A program made the translations under genes and the position numbers. The notes beneath the pieces are model-generated. The model was given only the letters and a program-made list of their open reading frames with translations. It ran no database searches and was not told the DNA's origin. From K23-9 sp964460665 (GTDB lineage Bacteria; Planctomycetota; Planctomycetia; Pirellulales; Pirellulaceae), in the NCBI GenBank assembly GCA_964460665.1, contig CAYWSL010000066.1, positions 1 through 27,799 on the forward strand: a stretch of DNA of 27,799 nt, in the 5' to 3' direction. This document shows, piece after piece, positions 1-7,785 of the stretch; the first letter of the stretch is position 1, and every line of letters starts with the position of its first letter.

Positions 1-120
1 CCAGGTGAAGAAGACGAGCAAAAAATTGATGGCAAAAATGGGTTCGTCGGCTTCCGCGGTCAGAGTTGTAGATCCCGACCGCGGAGAAACAAATTGGGGA
101 TTTGCTGGAGCGGCCCCTGT
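1..120 (-). other. Possible N-terminal fragment of a membrane protein running off the left edge
   Basis: On the minus strand one frame stays open from about position 261 down to base 1. Its last stretch reads ANPQFVSPRSGS, then an acidic spacer, then the hydrophobic segment FAINFLLVFFTW. Asn-Pro...Ser-Pro leaders followed by a membrane segment are, from memory, common in small planctomycete membrane proteins. No ATG, GTG or TTG lies upstream in this frame to start it, so the call is weak. The rest of positions 1-245 shows no convincing gene and would be the 5' region of the MFS gene. Confidence 0.2.
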
Positions 121-245
121 CCTGGCCGACGGACTTCCGTTTTCGCGCCGGGTGGTAGGGTTCTGTGTAGGCCGGTAGCATTCCGCGGAAACGAACGGCC
201 GCCGCTGTTCGCCCCCTCGTACTTTCAGCCGCTTAGCGTTGATTC

Positions 246-1565
246 GTGTCCACCGCTTCTAAACCACCCGCATCGCCCAAGTCATCGCGGATCTTTCCCG
301 GCTGGATCATGATTGGCTTTTCAGCGGCCGCACAGTTCATGTCTGCTCCGGGGCAATCGTACAGCGTAGCTGCCTTCAAAAAGCCGATGCAAAACGCGTT
401 GGGGATTTCCGAAACGAACGTGTCGTTTGCTTATGCAGTGGCGACCGTGATCAGCGGTCTTGTGCTTCCGTGGACCGGTCGCATGATCGATCGATTCGGT
501 GCACGGACGGTATTGCCGCTCGCAGCAGGCGCACTCGCTCTGGCTTGCGTGTTGATGTCGTGCGTATCCAACGTCCCGATGCTTTACGTTGGATTCACGT
601 TGATCCGTTGTCTCGGGCAAGGAGCGATGTGGTTGATCGGTGCCTGGATCGTGGGCGAATGGTTCCTTCGCAAACGGGGATTCGCGACGGCCGTATCCGG
701 CTTGGGCAGCAGTCTTTCCATCATGCTGTTTCCGATTCTAAATCTGTATCTGATCAAGCACTTTGGGTGGCAGACGTCATGGCAGATCCTTGGCTTGATC
801 GTTGCAGCCACGATTGTGATTCCGTCGATGCTGTTCTTAAGGAATCGCCCCGAAGACATTGGCCATTACCCCGATGGAATTCAGTACCCCGATGGAATTC
901 AGCCGGTCACTGACCAGCCCCCATCTGACGAAGCATCAGCCGAAGAAGCTCTGACGAACCAGCCAACCGAAGAATCGTGGACGCTTCGCGAAGTGTTGAC
1001 GGACGTGACGTTTTGGAAACTACTTAGCGTCGCGGTCTGCATGGGGATGATCGGAACGGGACTCGTCTTCCATCAAGAAACCATCTTGGCCCAGCGCGGC
1101 ATCTCAAAAGACCTCGCCATGTGGTTGATTTCCATCCAAGCTTTGATCGGAACTCTGGCTGCTTTCTGGGCCGGATCTCTGACCGATCGCTACTCGGCTG
1201 CAAAACTTTTGGCCATTGGCATGGTGATGTTCTCGCTTGCGATCTGGATTGTTTGTTTTCTACCGCATTGGTCGTTCATCTTTTTCTTTGCGTTGCTGGG
1301 CGGGCTAAACGGAGCGATCATTCGCACGGCCGGTACGGTGGTTTGGATCAACTACTACGGCCGTGAAAACCAAGGCGTCATTCGTGGCGCGGCGATGTCA
1401 GCCACCATCCTGGCGGCAGCGGTTGGCCCGATGCCACTGGCCATGGCAAACGATCGTTTGGGCACATACGATCCCGTATTGATCGCCTACGCAATCGCTC
1501 CGTTGTTGGCAGGCGTGCTGGTACTAAGTGCCAAGCAACCAAGGCGACCAAGTGCAGATGGATAG
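246..1565 (+). CDS. Major facilitator superfamily (MFS) transporter
   Basis: A 439-residue polytopic inner-membrane protein of normal MFS length. The N-terminus carries FPGWIMIGFSAA entering the first membrane helix. The loop GRMIDRFGAR (about residues 78-87) is the conserved helix 2-3 motif, and GSLTDRYSAAK near residue 310 is its second-half counterpart. A hydrophilic central loop (about residues 200-245, rich in Glu, Pro and Gln) separates the two six-helix halves. The overall look resembles the oxalate/formate-antiporter and monocarboxylate groups, but the substrate cannot be assigned. The GTG at 246 is chosen because the next in-frame ATG (309) would remove the FPGW lead-in; no clear ribosome-binding site is visible. 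It converges on the DUF58 gene with 43 bp between the stops. The central loop contains a duplicated hexapeptide. Confidence 0.85.
   Translation: MSTASKPPASPKSSRIFPGWIMIGFSAAAQFMSAPGQSYSVAAFKKPMQNALGISETNVSFAYAVATVISGLVLPWTGRMIDRFGARTVLPLAAGALALACVLMSCVSNVPMLYVGFTLIRCLGQGAMWLIGAWIVGEWFLRKRGFATAVSGLGSSLSIMLFPILNLYLIKHFGWQTSWQILGLIVAATIVIPSMLFLRNRPEDIGHYPDGIQYPDGIQPVTDQPPSDEASAEEALTNQPTEESWTLREVLTDVTFWKLLSVAVCMGMIGTGLVFHQETILAQRGISKDLAMWLISIQALIGTLAAFWAGSLTDRYSAAKLLAIGMVMFSLAIWIVCFLPHWSFIFFFALLGGLNGAIIRTAGTVVWINYYGRENQGVIRGAAMSATILAAAVGPMPLAMANDRLGTYDPVLIAYAIAPLLAGVLVLSAKQPRRPSADG
867..902 (+). repeat. 18-bp in-frame tandem duplication within the MFS gene
   Basis: The 18-mer taccccgatggaattcag occurs twice back to back. 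It encodes YPDGIQ twice in the cytoplasmic central loop of the transporter. The copies are identical, suggesting a recent duplication that keeps the frame. Confidence 0.9.
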
Positions 1566-1608
1566 GAGCCTGACGTTGCCCACGCCAGCATCCGCACGTT
1601 ACGTCGGC

Positions 1609-3012
1609 CTACCGCGCGGTCGCCTGACGGCACACATCCGTGATCGATTGTTCGCTGGAAAGATGATGCGTCGGAATATTGCATGCGATCAGCGGGCCAG
1701 CGGCCGAAGAGTAATCGTTGATGTCATGCGTGTTGATGATCACCGCCACCGCGCGGCCCCGACGTGAAAGGCTGACAATCGCGGCGATCGATTCGGGCGT
1801 CGCCTGCTGCAAGATAATCAGCACGGTCGTTTCAGCAGAGATCCTTGATTCGCTTTCGATCAACAGCTCAGCCAACGTCAACGCGTCGGTCCGTTCCAAC
1901 CTCGCCAGCGTTCGGACCATCTGTTGCAAGTGGATTGGACCGCGGTCGACTTTTATCAACACGGGGCGTCGTCGGTCGTTTTCGGACAGCATCGACGCGG
2001 CTGCTGCAGCAGCGCCGCGTACGCGGTGATCGCCCACCCAGCCTTCGGTCCGAATTCGGTCCGCCGCATCGCGACCGTTTGTCGCCAGCGCAAACGGTTC
2101 GTTGGATTCGTGCAGCCAAGATGCGATCGACGCTGCCGCCGTGATCGCAATGTCTGTGCGGATCGGTTCATGGCGGTTCGGGTTTGTCGATTCGTGCAAA
2201 TCCAAAACGATCGTGGCTCCTGCGATCGACGATGGCTCGTAGATTTTGCTGTGCAGCACGCCCGTTCGCGCGGTTGCAGCCCAATGCACGCTACGCATCG
2301 GATCGCCAGGTTGCCATCGGCGAATGCCACGAAGCCGCGTGGGATCATCCATCACGTTGTCACGCATTTTGATTTCGCCAATCGGGCGACGCGAAGCGAT
2401 TTCGTACGCGCCCAAGCGTTTGACTTTGGGCAAGACGGTGACGTACTGCGGATCCGTGCCGACTCGATACCGACGATAAAAACCCATCAGGTCACCGGTT
2501 TCCAGTACCATCGGTCCGACTTGGAAGTAACCACGGCGATTGCATTGGATTGAGTAGGCGAGCGTTTTGCTTTGGCCCGCCCACAGCATTAACACACGTG
2601 TGCGTTCGCCTTCAACTGCCAGCGTTGGCGGGTCCGACGTTGTCGTCCAGCGCGGCAACAAGTCTTCGGCTAAGACCCAAAATACGGGCAGCCGGCCGGT
2701 ATTGGTCAGTTCAACGGTGACCGTCATGGTATCACCGACTTTCAGTTCATCGTCGGGCGCGTTTCGCGTCGCGATCACCGAGCGCGTCCAGGTCTGCGCC
2801 ATAAACTTGTTGGCGTACAGCACCGCACCGGCCGCGACAGCAGCCAGAATCCAAAGCGACGCACCGAAAAGCATCCCGCAAAGTAGGACAAAGCAGATGC
2901 CGGCGATCAGAGTGAACCCGGCACTCAGTTCGTTCTCGCTACGCGTGCTGCCACTCGGAGCGGTCGCCGCGTCCTCGGTCCCTTCGTGATTCGGGCCGAC
3001 GTCGATACTCAT
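1609..3012 (-). CDS. DUF58 domain protein
   Basis: A 467-residue membrane protein. After a charged 30-residue N-terminus it has a hydrophobic hairpin (about residues 31-67), a beta-rich region (about 85-200), and the DUF58 signature at about 227-260, including RGIRRWQPGDPMRSVHW. The C-terminal half resembles a von Willebrand A-like fold, with TIVLDLHES, as in other family members. DUF58 proteins are nearly always encoded beside MoxR ATPases and are thought to act with them in chaperone-like or envelope functions; the biochemical role is not established. Its ATG overlaps the stop of the MoxR gene in an ATGA arrangement (3009-3012), which implies translational coupling. The usual further partners (vWA/BatA-type or transglutaminase proteins) are absent downstream, where the strand switches to the convergent MFS gene. 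Confidence 0.92.
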   Translation of the reverse strand: MSIDVGPNHEGTEDAATAPSGSTRSENELSAGFTLIAGICFVLLCGMLFGASLWILAAVAAGAVLYANKFMAQTWTRSVIATRNAPDDELKVGDTMTVTVELTNTGRLPVFWVLAEDLLPRWTTTSDPPTLAVEGERTRVLMLWAGQSKTLAYSIQCNRRGYFQVGPMVLETGDLMGFYRRYRVGTDPQYVTVLPKVKRLGAYEIASRRPIGEIKMRDNVMDDPTRLRGIRRWQPGDPMRSVHWAATARTGVLHSKIYEPSSIAGATIVLDLHESTNPNRHEPIRTDIAITAAASIASWLHESNEPFALATNGRDAADRIRTEGWVGDHRVRGAAAAAASMLSENDRRRPVLIKVDRGPIHLQQMVRTLARLERTDALTLAELLIESESRISAETTVLIILQQATPESIAAIVSLSRRGRAVAVIINTHDINDYSSAAGPLIACNIPTHHLSSEQSITDVCRQATAR

Positions 3013-4121
3013 TTCGCTTGAATCGTTGGGACTGCGATCTCGCCGACGATTTCGTCTATGACCGACTGAGTCGTGATCTTTCGAAGTCGACTTTCGGGGC
3101 GCAGAATCAATCGATGGTTCATCACCGGGTCAATGATTTTCTTGACGTCATCGGGCAACACATAAGCACGGCCGCGAATCGCCGCCATCGCTTGCGAACA
3201 TCGGAACAGCGCGATCGTCGACCGTGGGCTGCCCCCGAGCGCCAAGTCTTCATGCACACGAGTTTGGTTCACGATCTGCATCAAGTACTGACGCACACGC
3301 GGGTCAACGTGAACATTGCGGATCTCTTGTTGTGCCTGCACCAACTCTTCTGCTTGGGCGACGGCTTGAAGTCGATCGACCGGATGCTTGAACTGCAGCA
3401 TCTCCAGCATTCGCAGTTCTTCTTCCATCGACGGATAGCCTAAGTTAAATCGCATCAGAAAACGGTCTAGCTGTGCCTCGGGCAGCGGAAATGTGCCTTC
3501 ATGGTCAACCGGGTTCTGCGTCGCCACGACCAAGAAAGGCTTTTCCAGGGTGTGCGTCGTGCCGTCAACCGTCACACGTCCTTCGGCCATCGCTTCTAGC
3601 AGCGAAGCCTGAGTACGCGGGGTGGCGCGGTTGATTTCGTCAGCCAGCAGAATTTGCGTAAAGACCGGGCCGGCACGAAACTCGAACTCGGCCGTCTTCT
3701 GGTTAAAGATCGAGGTGCCGGTCACATCGGTGGGCAGCAAGTCCGGCGTACACTGCACTCGTTTGAACTTACAGCCAAGGCTTTTGGCCATCGCGCGAGC
3801 CAGCATCGTTTTGGCGACCCCGGGGACGTCTTCCAAAAGAATGTGTCCGCCGCTCAACCATGCGACCATCGACAACACTAGCTGCTTGCGTTTGCCAACG
3901 ATGGCGTTTTCGACGTTCGCAATGATGCGTTTAGAAAGGTCCGCGACGGCCCCCGGATTGGCGACTACATTGGCGACCGCACTGGCAGCAGTCGCCGCCG
4001 GAGGTGCAGCAGGACGCTTGCGTTGCGTGTTCTTCGCCGCTTTTTTCGCTTTTGGCGCAGGTGGTGCCTTAGCACCGTCGGCGCCTGGATTCGGTGGGGC
4101 CGGGTTCGCGGGGCTCATCAA
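3009..4121 (-). CDS. MoxR family AAA+ ATPase
   Basis: A 370-residue ATPase of the MoxR/RavA class. A low-complexity Pro/Ala/Lys-rich N-terminus (residues 1-55) precedes the AAA core. The Walker A region is LLEDVPGVAKT (95-105), Walker B is ILLADEIN (157-164), sensor 1 is ATQNP (200-204), and PEAQLDRF (214-221) carries the expected arginine. These are the standard MoxR motifs, including the family's Ala in VPGVAKT. MoxR ATPases are considered ATP-driven chaperones that mature or activate protein complexes, usually with a DUF58 or vWA partner. That partner is here: the DUF58 gene overlaps it by 4 bp. The alternative second Met (MSPANP) makes little difference. The Lys/Ala/Pro tail is longer than in most homologues and probably disordered. 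Confidence 0.95.
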   Translation of the reverse strand: MMSPANPAPPNPGADGAKAPPAPKAKKAAKNTQRKRPAAPPAATAASAVANVVANPGAVADLSKRIIANVENAIVGKRKQLVLSMVAWLSGGHILLEDVPGVAKTMLARAMAKSLGCKFKRVQCTPDLLPTDVTGTSIFNQKTAEFEFRAGPVFTQILLADEINRATPRTQASLLEAMAEGRVTVDGTTHTLEKPFLVVATQNPVDHEGTFPLPEAQLDRFLMRFNLGYPSMEEELRMLEMLQFKHPVDRLQAVAQAEELVQAQQEIRNVHVDPRVRQYLMQIVNQTRVHEDLALGGSPRSTIALFRCSQAMAAIRGRAYVLPDDVKKIIDPVMNHRLILRPESRLRKITTQSVIDEIVGEIAVPTIQAK

Positions 4122-4190
4122 TGTTCACCAGCAATCAGAAAAGAACTCAAACGACAGGTAACAGTATAGCCGATTTCGATCGGCCGTCTT

Positions 4191-5334
4191 TTACCAGCGG
4201 CCGGTCGAGTGGTCTGCTGTGACGATCCGGCGTGCTTCGTTGCTGATTCCGTAAGCCAAGTTGGGATGATTCAACTCTAGAAATAGCGTGTACTTCTGGT
4301 GAACCGCATCGCTGTAGATCACTGGTGCATGAGTCAATCGCAGGAAATGCACGGGCTGTCTGTTCCAACGTTTCGTGTACACGCCTGCTTCCAACGCGGG
4401 CTCGTGGGTCAACCCGTAGTGGCTGGTCATCGTGCTGACGATCTTCTGCGGGCTTCCGGTGAAACCGTGAAGTGTTAAACGCTGCACCTTGCCTTGTTTG
4501 TCAAAGTAATAGGTCAGTGTCCCGGCCAGGTCATCAGCCTGGGTGCCGGTGACAATCGGTACACGCAATCCCTGCATACTCAGGTCCGCAAGCACGGTGC
4601 TGACTCGCGAAAAGCGACTGATCACCCAATCGGGCGAAACGTCAAACCGCAAGACTTCTCGCATGTCCGGAATCGCCGCCCCAACAAGTGACGGCCCCTG
4701 TTGACCGCTAGGCAACGCTCCAAGCTTGCGTGCCAAGTCCTGGTCGTAGCGGTAACCATCGGGTTCTTGACCTCGCAGCTTTTCAACTTCGTAGTGCGAG
4801 TGGTTAGCATACGTCCTATCGCGAGGATCCGACGGCGGATACACGGTAGACGGCCCTCTGCCACTGCTGCCCAAGCCCCCAATTGCAGAGCCACCAGTTG
4901 CCGAGCCACCAGTTNNNNNNNNNNNNNNNNNNNNNNNNNNNNNNNNNNNNNNNNNNNNNNNNNNNNNNNNNNNNNNNNNNNNNNNNNNNNNNNNNNNNNN
5001 NNNNNNNNNNNNNNGAGCCACCAGTTGCCGAGCCACCAGTTTCCGAACCACCACCAAACCGGCTCCAGAAACCGCCGCTTTGCCCAACACCTTGGTTGGC
5101 ACTTTGGGCGCGAGACCAGTCGGTCGAAACGTAAGTTTCTTGGCCATCGACTGAGCGTTTCTGTCCGCTGCTGCGAAACAGATTAGTGAATCGAGTGCAG
5201 GCGGACCGTCCCATATCGGTTTCCGACACCACATAGGGACCGACCGCAGCGATAACCAACAGGACTACAAGACGCAGGGGAGTAAGCATAATGATCTCGC
5301 GCCATACTCGCCGCAAAGCAAGCTTGGCTGTCAT
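4191..5334 (-). CDS. Planctomycete-type membrane-anchored protein with GGSAT repeats, interrupted by an assembly gap
   Basis: The gene is split by 100 N. The upstream part encodes a short N-terminus, one hydrophobic anchor (about residues 18-37, LRLVVLLVIAAVGPYVV) and a Ser/Gly linker ending in SETGGSATGG. The downstream part starts in TGGSATGGSAIGG and continues into a globular domain of about 240 residues with VEKLRGQEPDGY, PDWVISRFSRV and LTYYFDKQGKVQRLTLHGF. The two parts lie in different frames as written, but the gap length is arbitrary. The repeat phase demands 3+15n bases, which restores the frame, so I call a single gene. The domain may correspond to a planctomycete family I recall as DUF6690; this is not certain. 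It lies 69 bp upstream of MoxR on the same strand and is probably co-transcribed. A start at 5289 (MLTPLRL) is an equally good alternative. Confidence 0.7.
4888..5044 (-). repeat. 15-bp coding minisatellite (TGGSA repeat) containing a 100-N assembly gap
   Basis: The unit gagccaccagttgcc (plus strand) is present as 1.8 copies at 4888-4914 and two copies, the last slightly diverged, at 5015-5044. N fills 4915-5014. The left side ends 12 bases into a unit and the right side begins a new unit. The true gap must therefore be 3 plus a multiple of 15 bases if the array is regular. Each unit encodes five residues, T-G-G-S-A, a flexible linker between the membrane anchor and the globular domain. Confidence 0.85.
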
Positions 5335-5543
5335 TCAATGGGGGGAGGAAATGTGTGTCGGTCGTGAACTGATCCGTAACTGATCGATGCCGTGATCAGA
5401 AACGGGGGCAAACAGACCGACGCGTATTCTTCAATCGTCTGTGGGCTAAACGAACTTGCGAGATTTGATACGATGCCGCTTGATCGCTACAAAGCATCAA
5501 TTAATTGCGATCACCATAACCATCAACCGAAGGCCACCTGGAA

Positions 5544-6755
5544 GTGCTGAGTGATTCACAACGCGAAGAAGCCGAACGAGCGATCGTAGAATTAGCAGAT
5601 CGCCGCCTGTCGGTAGCAGAAGTACGTGATGTCAAGAAAGCGTTCGGTGAAGATGAAAGTGGCCAACAACTCGCCAACGCAGTGTTATCGTCAGCCGCTT
5701 TACAATCCAAGGCACGAGCGAAACTAGGCGATGGACTTTGGTGGGTGACAGAAAAGTCGCTTCAACAAGCCACGCCTTGGCAAGCCGCGGAGTGGAAAGC
5801 AACTTGCTTTCAAGGCAATCGCGTGCAAGATTGTTGCTGCGGGATTGGTGGTGACGCAGTCGCCCTATCCCAGCGTGGCCCCCTAACAGCCATCGACAGC
5901 GACCAGACGATCGCGATGATGGCGGCCGCGAACTTGAACAACCATGGTGGCACCAATGCAAGCGTCACGATCGCCAACGTAGAAACGCAAACGATCGCCA
6001 GCGATTCGTTTCTGCACATCGATCCCGATCGTCGATCTGGGCAGAACCAACACGGCGAATCTACCCGCACGACCGCACCGGATTTCTACCGTCCCAATTG
6101 GGACACCGTCGTCGCGCTGCTGAAACAAGCTGCCGGCGGATGGGTCAAACTAGCGCCCACCGCAACCATCGATCCGATCAACGAATTGAAGTTGCATCGT
6201 GCTTGGATTTCCTTGACCGGCACCGTTCGCGAACAATCGCTTTTGACAGGTGACCTAGCCGACACTTTCGCGGCCCAAACGCAATCATCGCCTGATTTCA
6301 ACGTGCACAGCGCAGTGATGATCGATCGTCAAGGCAACGTCCAATCGTATAGCGGCCACGTCCAAGCCGCCGTCGACGAAGCCGCCAAGCCCACCGGCTA
6401 CATCATCGATCCAAACGCAGCGATTCGAGCGGCAGGGCTAACTTGTCGTTTTGCATCAGACCACAACTTGCAAACACTCGGCGGCCCCAGTGGCTACCTG
6501 ACTGGCGATGCCGAAGACCTGACGGGCGCAGTCGCCGAGCCGATCGTTTGGACGGGATCATGCGACGACCGCAAACTTCGTCGCGAACTACGATCCCGCA
6601 AAATGTATCCCAAGCGAGTCAAGACGCGTGGCGTGGACCAAGACCCCAACAAGCTAGAAAAGAAACTCCGCGACTGCGGCGACCAGCCAGTCACACTGTG
6701 GATCGGCCGTGCCGGCAAAAAGCGATATGCAGCGTTCACGCTGACCGACGTTTGA
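5544..6755 (+). CDS. Class I SAM-dependent methyltransferase with THUMP-like C-terminal domain
   Basis: A 403-residue protein. The N-terminal 90 residues are helical and charged. Motif I of a Rossmann methyltransferase follows as VQDCCCGIGGDAVAL (94-108), with an acidic strand-2 end at AIDSD (116-120) and HIDPDRRS (158-165) at the usual catalytic-loop position. The C-terminal 120 residues, with RRELRSRKMYPKRVKTRG and a closing GKKRYAAF strand, match the THUMP-like domain of this family. Members are presumed RNA or protein methyltransferases; the substrate is unknown. The GTG at 5544 is used, with AAGG about 10 bases upstream as a weak ribosome-binding site. The gene diverges from the membrane-anchored protein across about 210 bp (5335-5543), which must hold both promoters; no clear consensus was seen there. 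Confidence 0.85.
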   Translation: MLSDSQREEAERAIVELADRRLSVAEVRDVKKAFGEDESGQQLANAVLSSAALQSKARAKLGDGLWWVTEKSLQQATPWQAAEWKATCFQGNRVQDCCCGIGGDAVALSQRGPLTAIDSDQTIAMMAAANLNNHGGTNASVTIANVETQTIASDSFLHIDPDRRSGQNQHGESTRTTAPDFYRPNWDTVVALLKQAAGGWVKLAPTATIDPINELKLHRAWISLTGTVREQSLLTGDLADTFAAQTQSSPDFNVHSAVMIDRQGNVQSYSGHVQAAVDEAAKPTGYIIDPNAAIRAAGLTCRFASDHNLQTLGGPSGYLTGDAEDLTGAVAEPIVWTGSCDDRKLRRELRSRKMYPKRVKTRGVDQDPNKLEKKLRDCGDQPVTLWIGRAGKKRYAAFTLTDV

Positions 6756-6899
6756 TTCGTCTACTTTGGCGATTCGTTCTGCGCGGAAGTCGTCAAGACT
6801 TTCGGCGGTGGACCAATAGATACGGATGTAAAAAGGAAAACCCTGCGAAAAGCTGCGTTTGCAGTTCAAAGTGGCACTGTCCAGCTAGAGTGTCCGCAC

Positions 6900-7016
6900 A
6901 TGTTTTATGCTGTCATTTTGGTGGTCGCCGTGTTGCTCTACCTCCCCATTGCGATTGCTCTTTCCTTAGTTAATCGCGCGGTGGGTCGTTTTCTCAGTTG
7001 GATGATATCGCGATGA
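6900..7016 (+). CDS. Possible 38-residue single-pass membrane peptide
   Basis: ATG at 6900 opens a 38-codon frame ending TGA at 7014-7016. The product starts MFYAVILVVAVLLYLPIAIA and ends in a basic tail (NRAVGRFLSWMISR), the pattern of a small single-span membrane protein with the positive end in the cytosol. Its TGA overlaps the ATG of the next gene as ATGA, a typical coupling junction. The same frame is open from the methyltransferase stop (6753-6755), so the coding start could be further upstream. Nothing comparable was recognised. The 6756-6899 stretch holds no other convincing gene. Confidence 0.4.
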   Translation: MFYAVILVVAVLLYLPIAIALSLVNRAVGRFLSWMISR

Positions 7017-7372
7017 CGTTTCGCACTACGTTTCTTGAATGGTCGCTACTACAGTTCTCGGAACTGGCTGTTGAATTTGATGGTGAACCCACGCAAACGC
7101 GTCTTCACTTTGCATTCCTCGCCTTTCGACAACACACGCAAGCGGCAATCGACGCGCGCGACCGCGATCGACTGAAAGAGCTATTCAACATGGCAAGTTG
7201 CGTGCTGGATTCGGCGTACCCAGAAATGCGATCGCTCTTTCACGTCGTGTATATCGAACACCTCGCATTTCATGATACGAAAAAGACGAAACGGTCTTGG
7301 GCAATCGAACACCTCACACCGCAGCTAAAAGCGGAGCTCGCCAAGTCAATTTCTGGACTACCAAGTGAATAA
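7013..7372 (+). CDS. Hypothetical helical protein, 119 residues
   Basis: I do not recognise this protein. It is acidic to neutral, predicted largely helical, with no signal peptide or membrane span (MTFRTTFLEWSLLQFSELAV at the start, LKAELAKSISGLPSE at the end). Its size and composition resemble many small cytosolic orphan or immunity-like proteins, but that is only an impression. A TTG at 6998 would add five residues (MDDIA). I prefer ATG 7013 because it forms an ATGA overlap with the upstream small frame. Stop is TAA at 7370. Confidence 0.6.
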   Translation: MTFRTTFLEWSLLQFSELAVEFDGEPTQTRLHFAFLAFRQHTQAAIDARDRDRLKELFNMASCVLDSAYPEMRSLFHVVYIEHLAFHDTKKTKRSWAIEHLTPQLKAELAKSISGLPSE

Positions 7373-7400
7373 TCCGACTTTCCGCTCAGCCCAGATCGCC

Positions 7401-7421
7401 TCTGAATCCTGAACCCTGAAC
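7401..7421. repeat. Short heptamer tandem repeat (3 copies)
   Basis: The sequence tctgaat-cctgaac-cctgaac shows three heptamers in a row, the last two identical, just downstream of the hypothetical gene. The remainder of 7373-7785 has a T-rich stretch and one possible minus-strand small frame, listed separately, plus the 5' region of the porin gene. Confidence 0.6.
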
Positions 7422-7467
7422 GCTTTTTCGCACTGCACCCTTCCCCGGGCTTTTCACGATTTCTTCA

Positions 7468-7686
7468 TTAAAGCCAGCTGTAACGGTTTAAACGATACGG
7501 TTTGAATCGACTGGAGGGCGACGGCGCGAAAACAAGTTGACTTTGACGGATGTACGCAAGTCTCCGCTCGTTCGGATCGTTCTGCAAGTCTCGTGTTTTC
7601 CAAGTTTTCATGTGCCTAAAAAGGCAGATTAATCCAACCGCAAGGAGCAATCGTGACGAAAACCACGATGTCGGATCGGAATTCAT
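7468..7686 (-). CDS. Possible small basic membrane protein, 72 residues
   Basis: A minus-strand frame with an internal ATG at 7686 encodes MNSDPTSWF, a hydrophobic stretch (RLLLAVGLICLF), then a basic tail with RDLQNDPNERRLAYIRQSQ. The composition is protein-like and it lies in an otherwise empty interval. No family was recognised, no ribosome-binding site is evident, and the frame could be fortuitous. Confidence 0.3.
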   Translation of the reverse strand: MNSDPTSWFSSRLLLAVGLICLFRHMKTWKTRDLQNDPNERRLAYIRQSQLVFAPSPSSRFKPYRLNRYSWL

Positions 7687-7785
7687 TTCCGACAGACTTT
7701 TAGTTAAGTAGTGCAGGTGATTTACAGGCTCCACGTCAAGGATGGCGAGAGCGGTCACTTAGCCGCTTTTCAAGGGAGAAACAAG

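Noticed and set aside
1568..1608. Possible shared terminator between the convergent MFS and DUF58 genes
   Set aside because: gcc-t-gacgt and acgtc-ggc pair only with a bulge and a 24-base loop, and no T-tract follows.
6654..6869. 71-codon minus-strand frame with YIRIYWSTAESLDDF
   Set aside because: More than half of it is antisense to the methyltransferase 3' end. The protein-like stretch is only about 38 codons and no family was recognised.
7711..7785. 25-codon extension of the porin from GTG 7711
   Set aside because: A good ribosome-binding site and signal peptide mark ATG 7786; the extension would bury the signal peptide.
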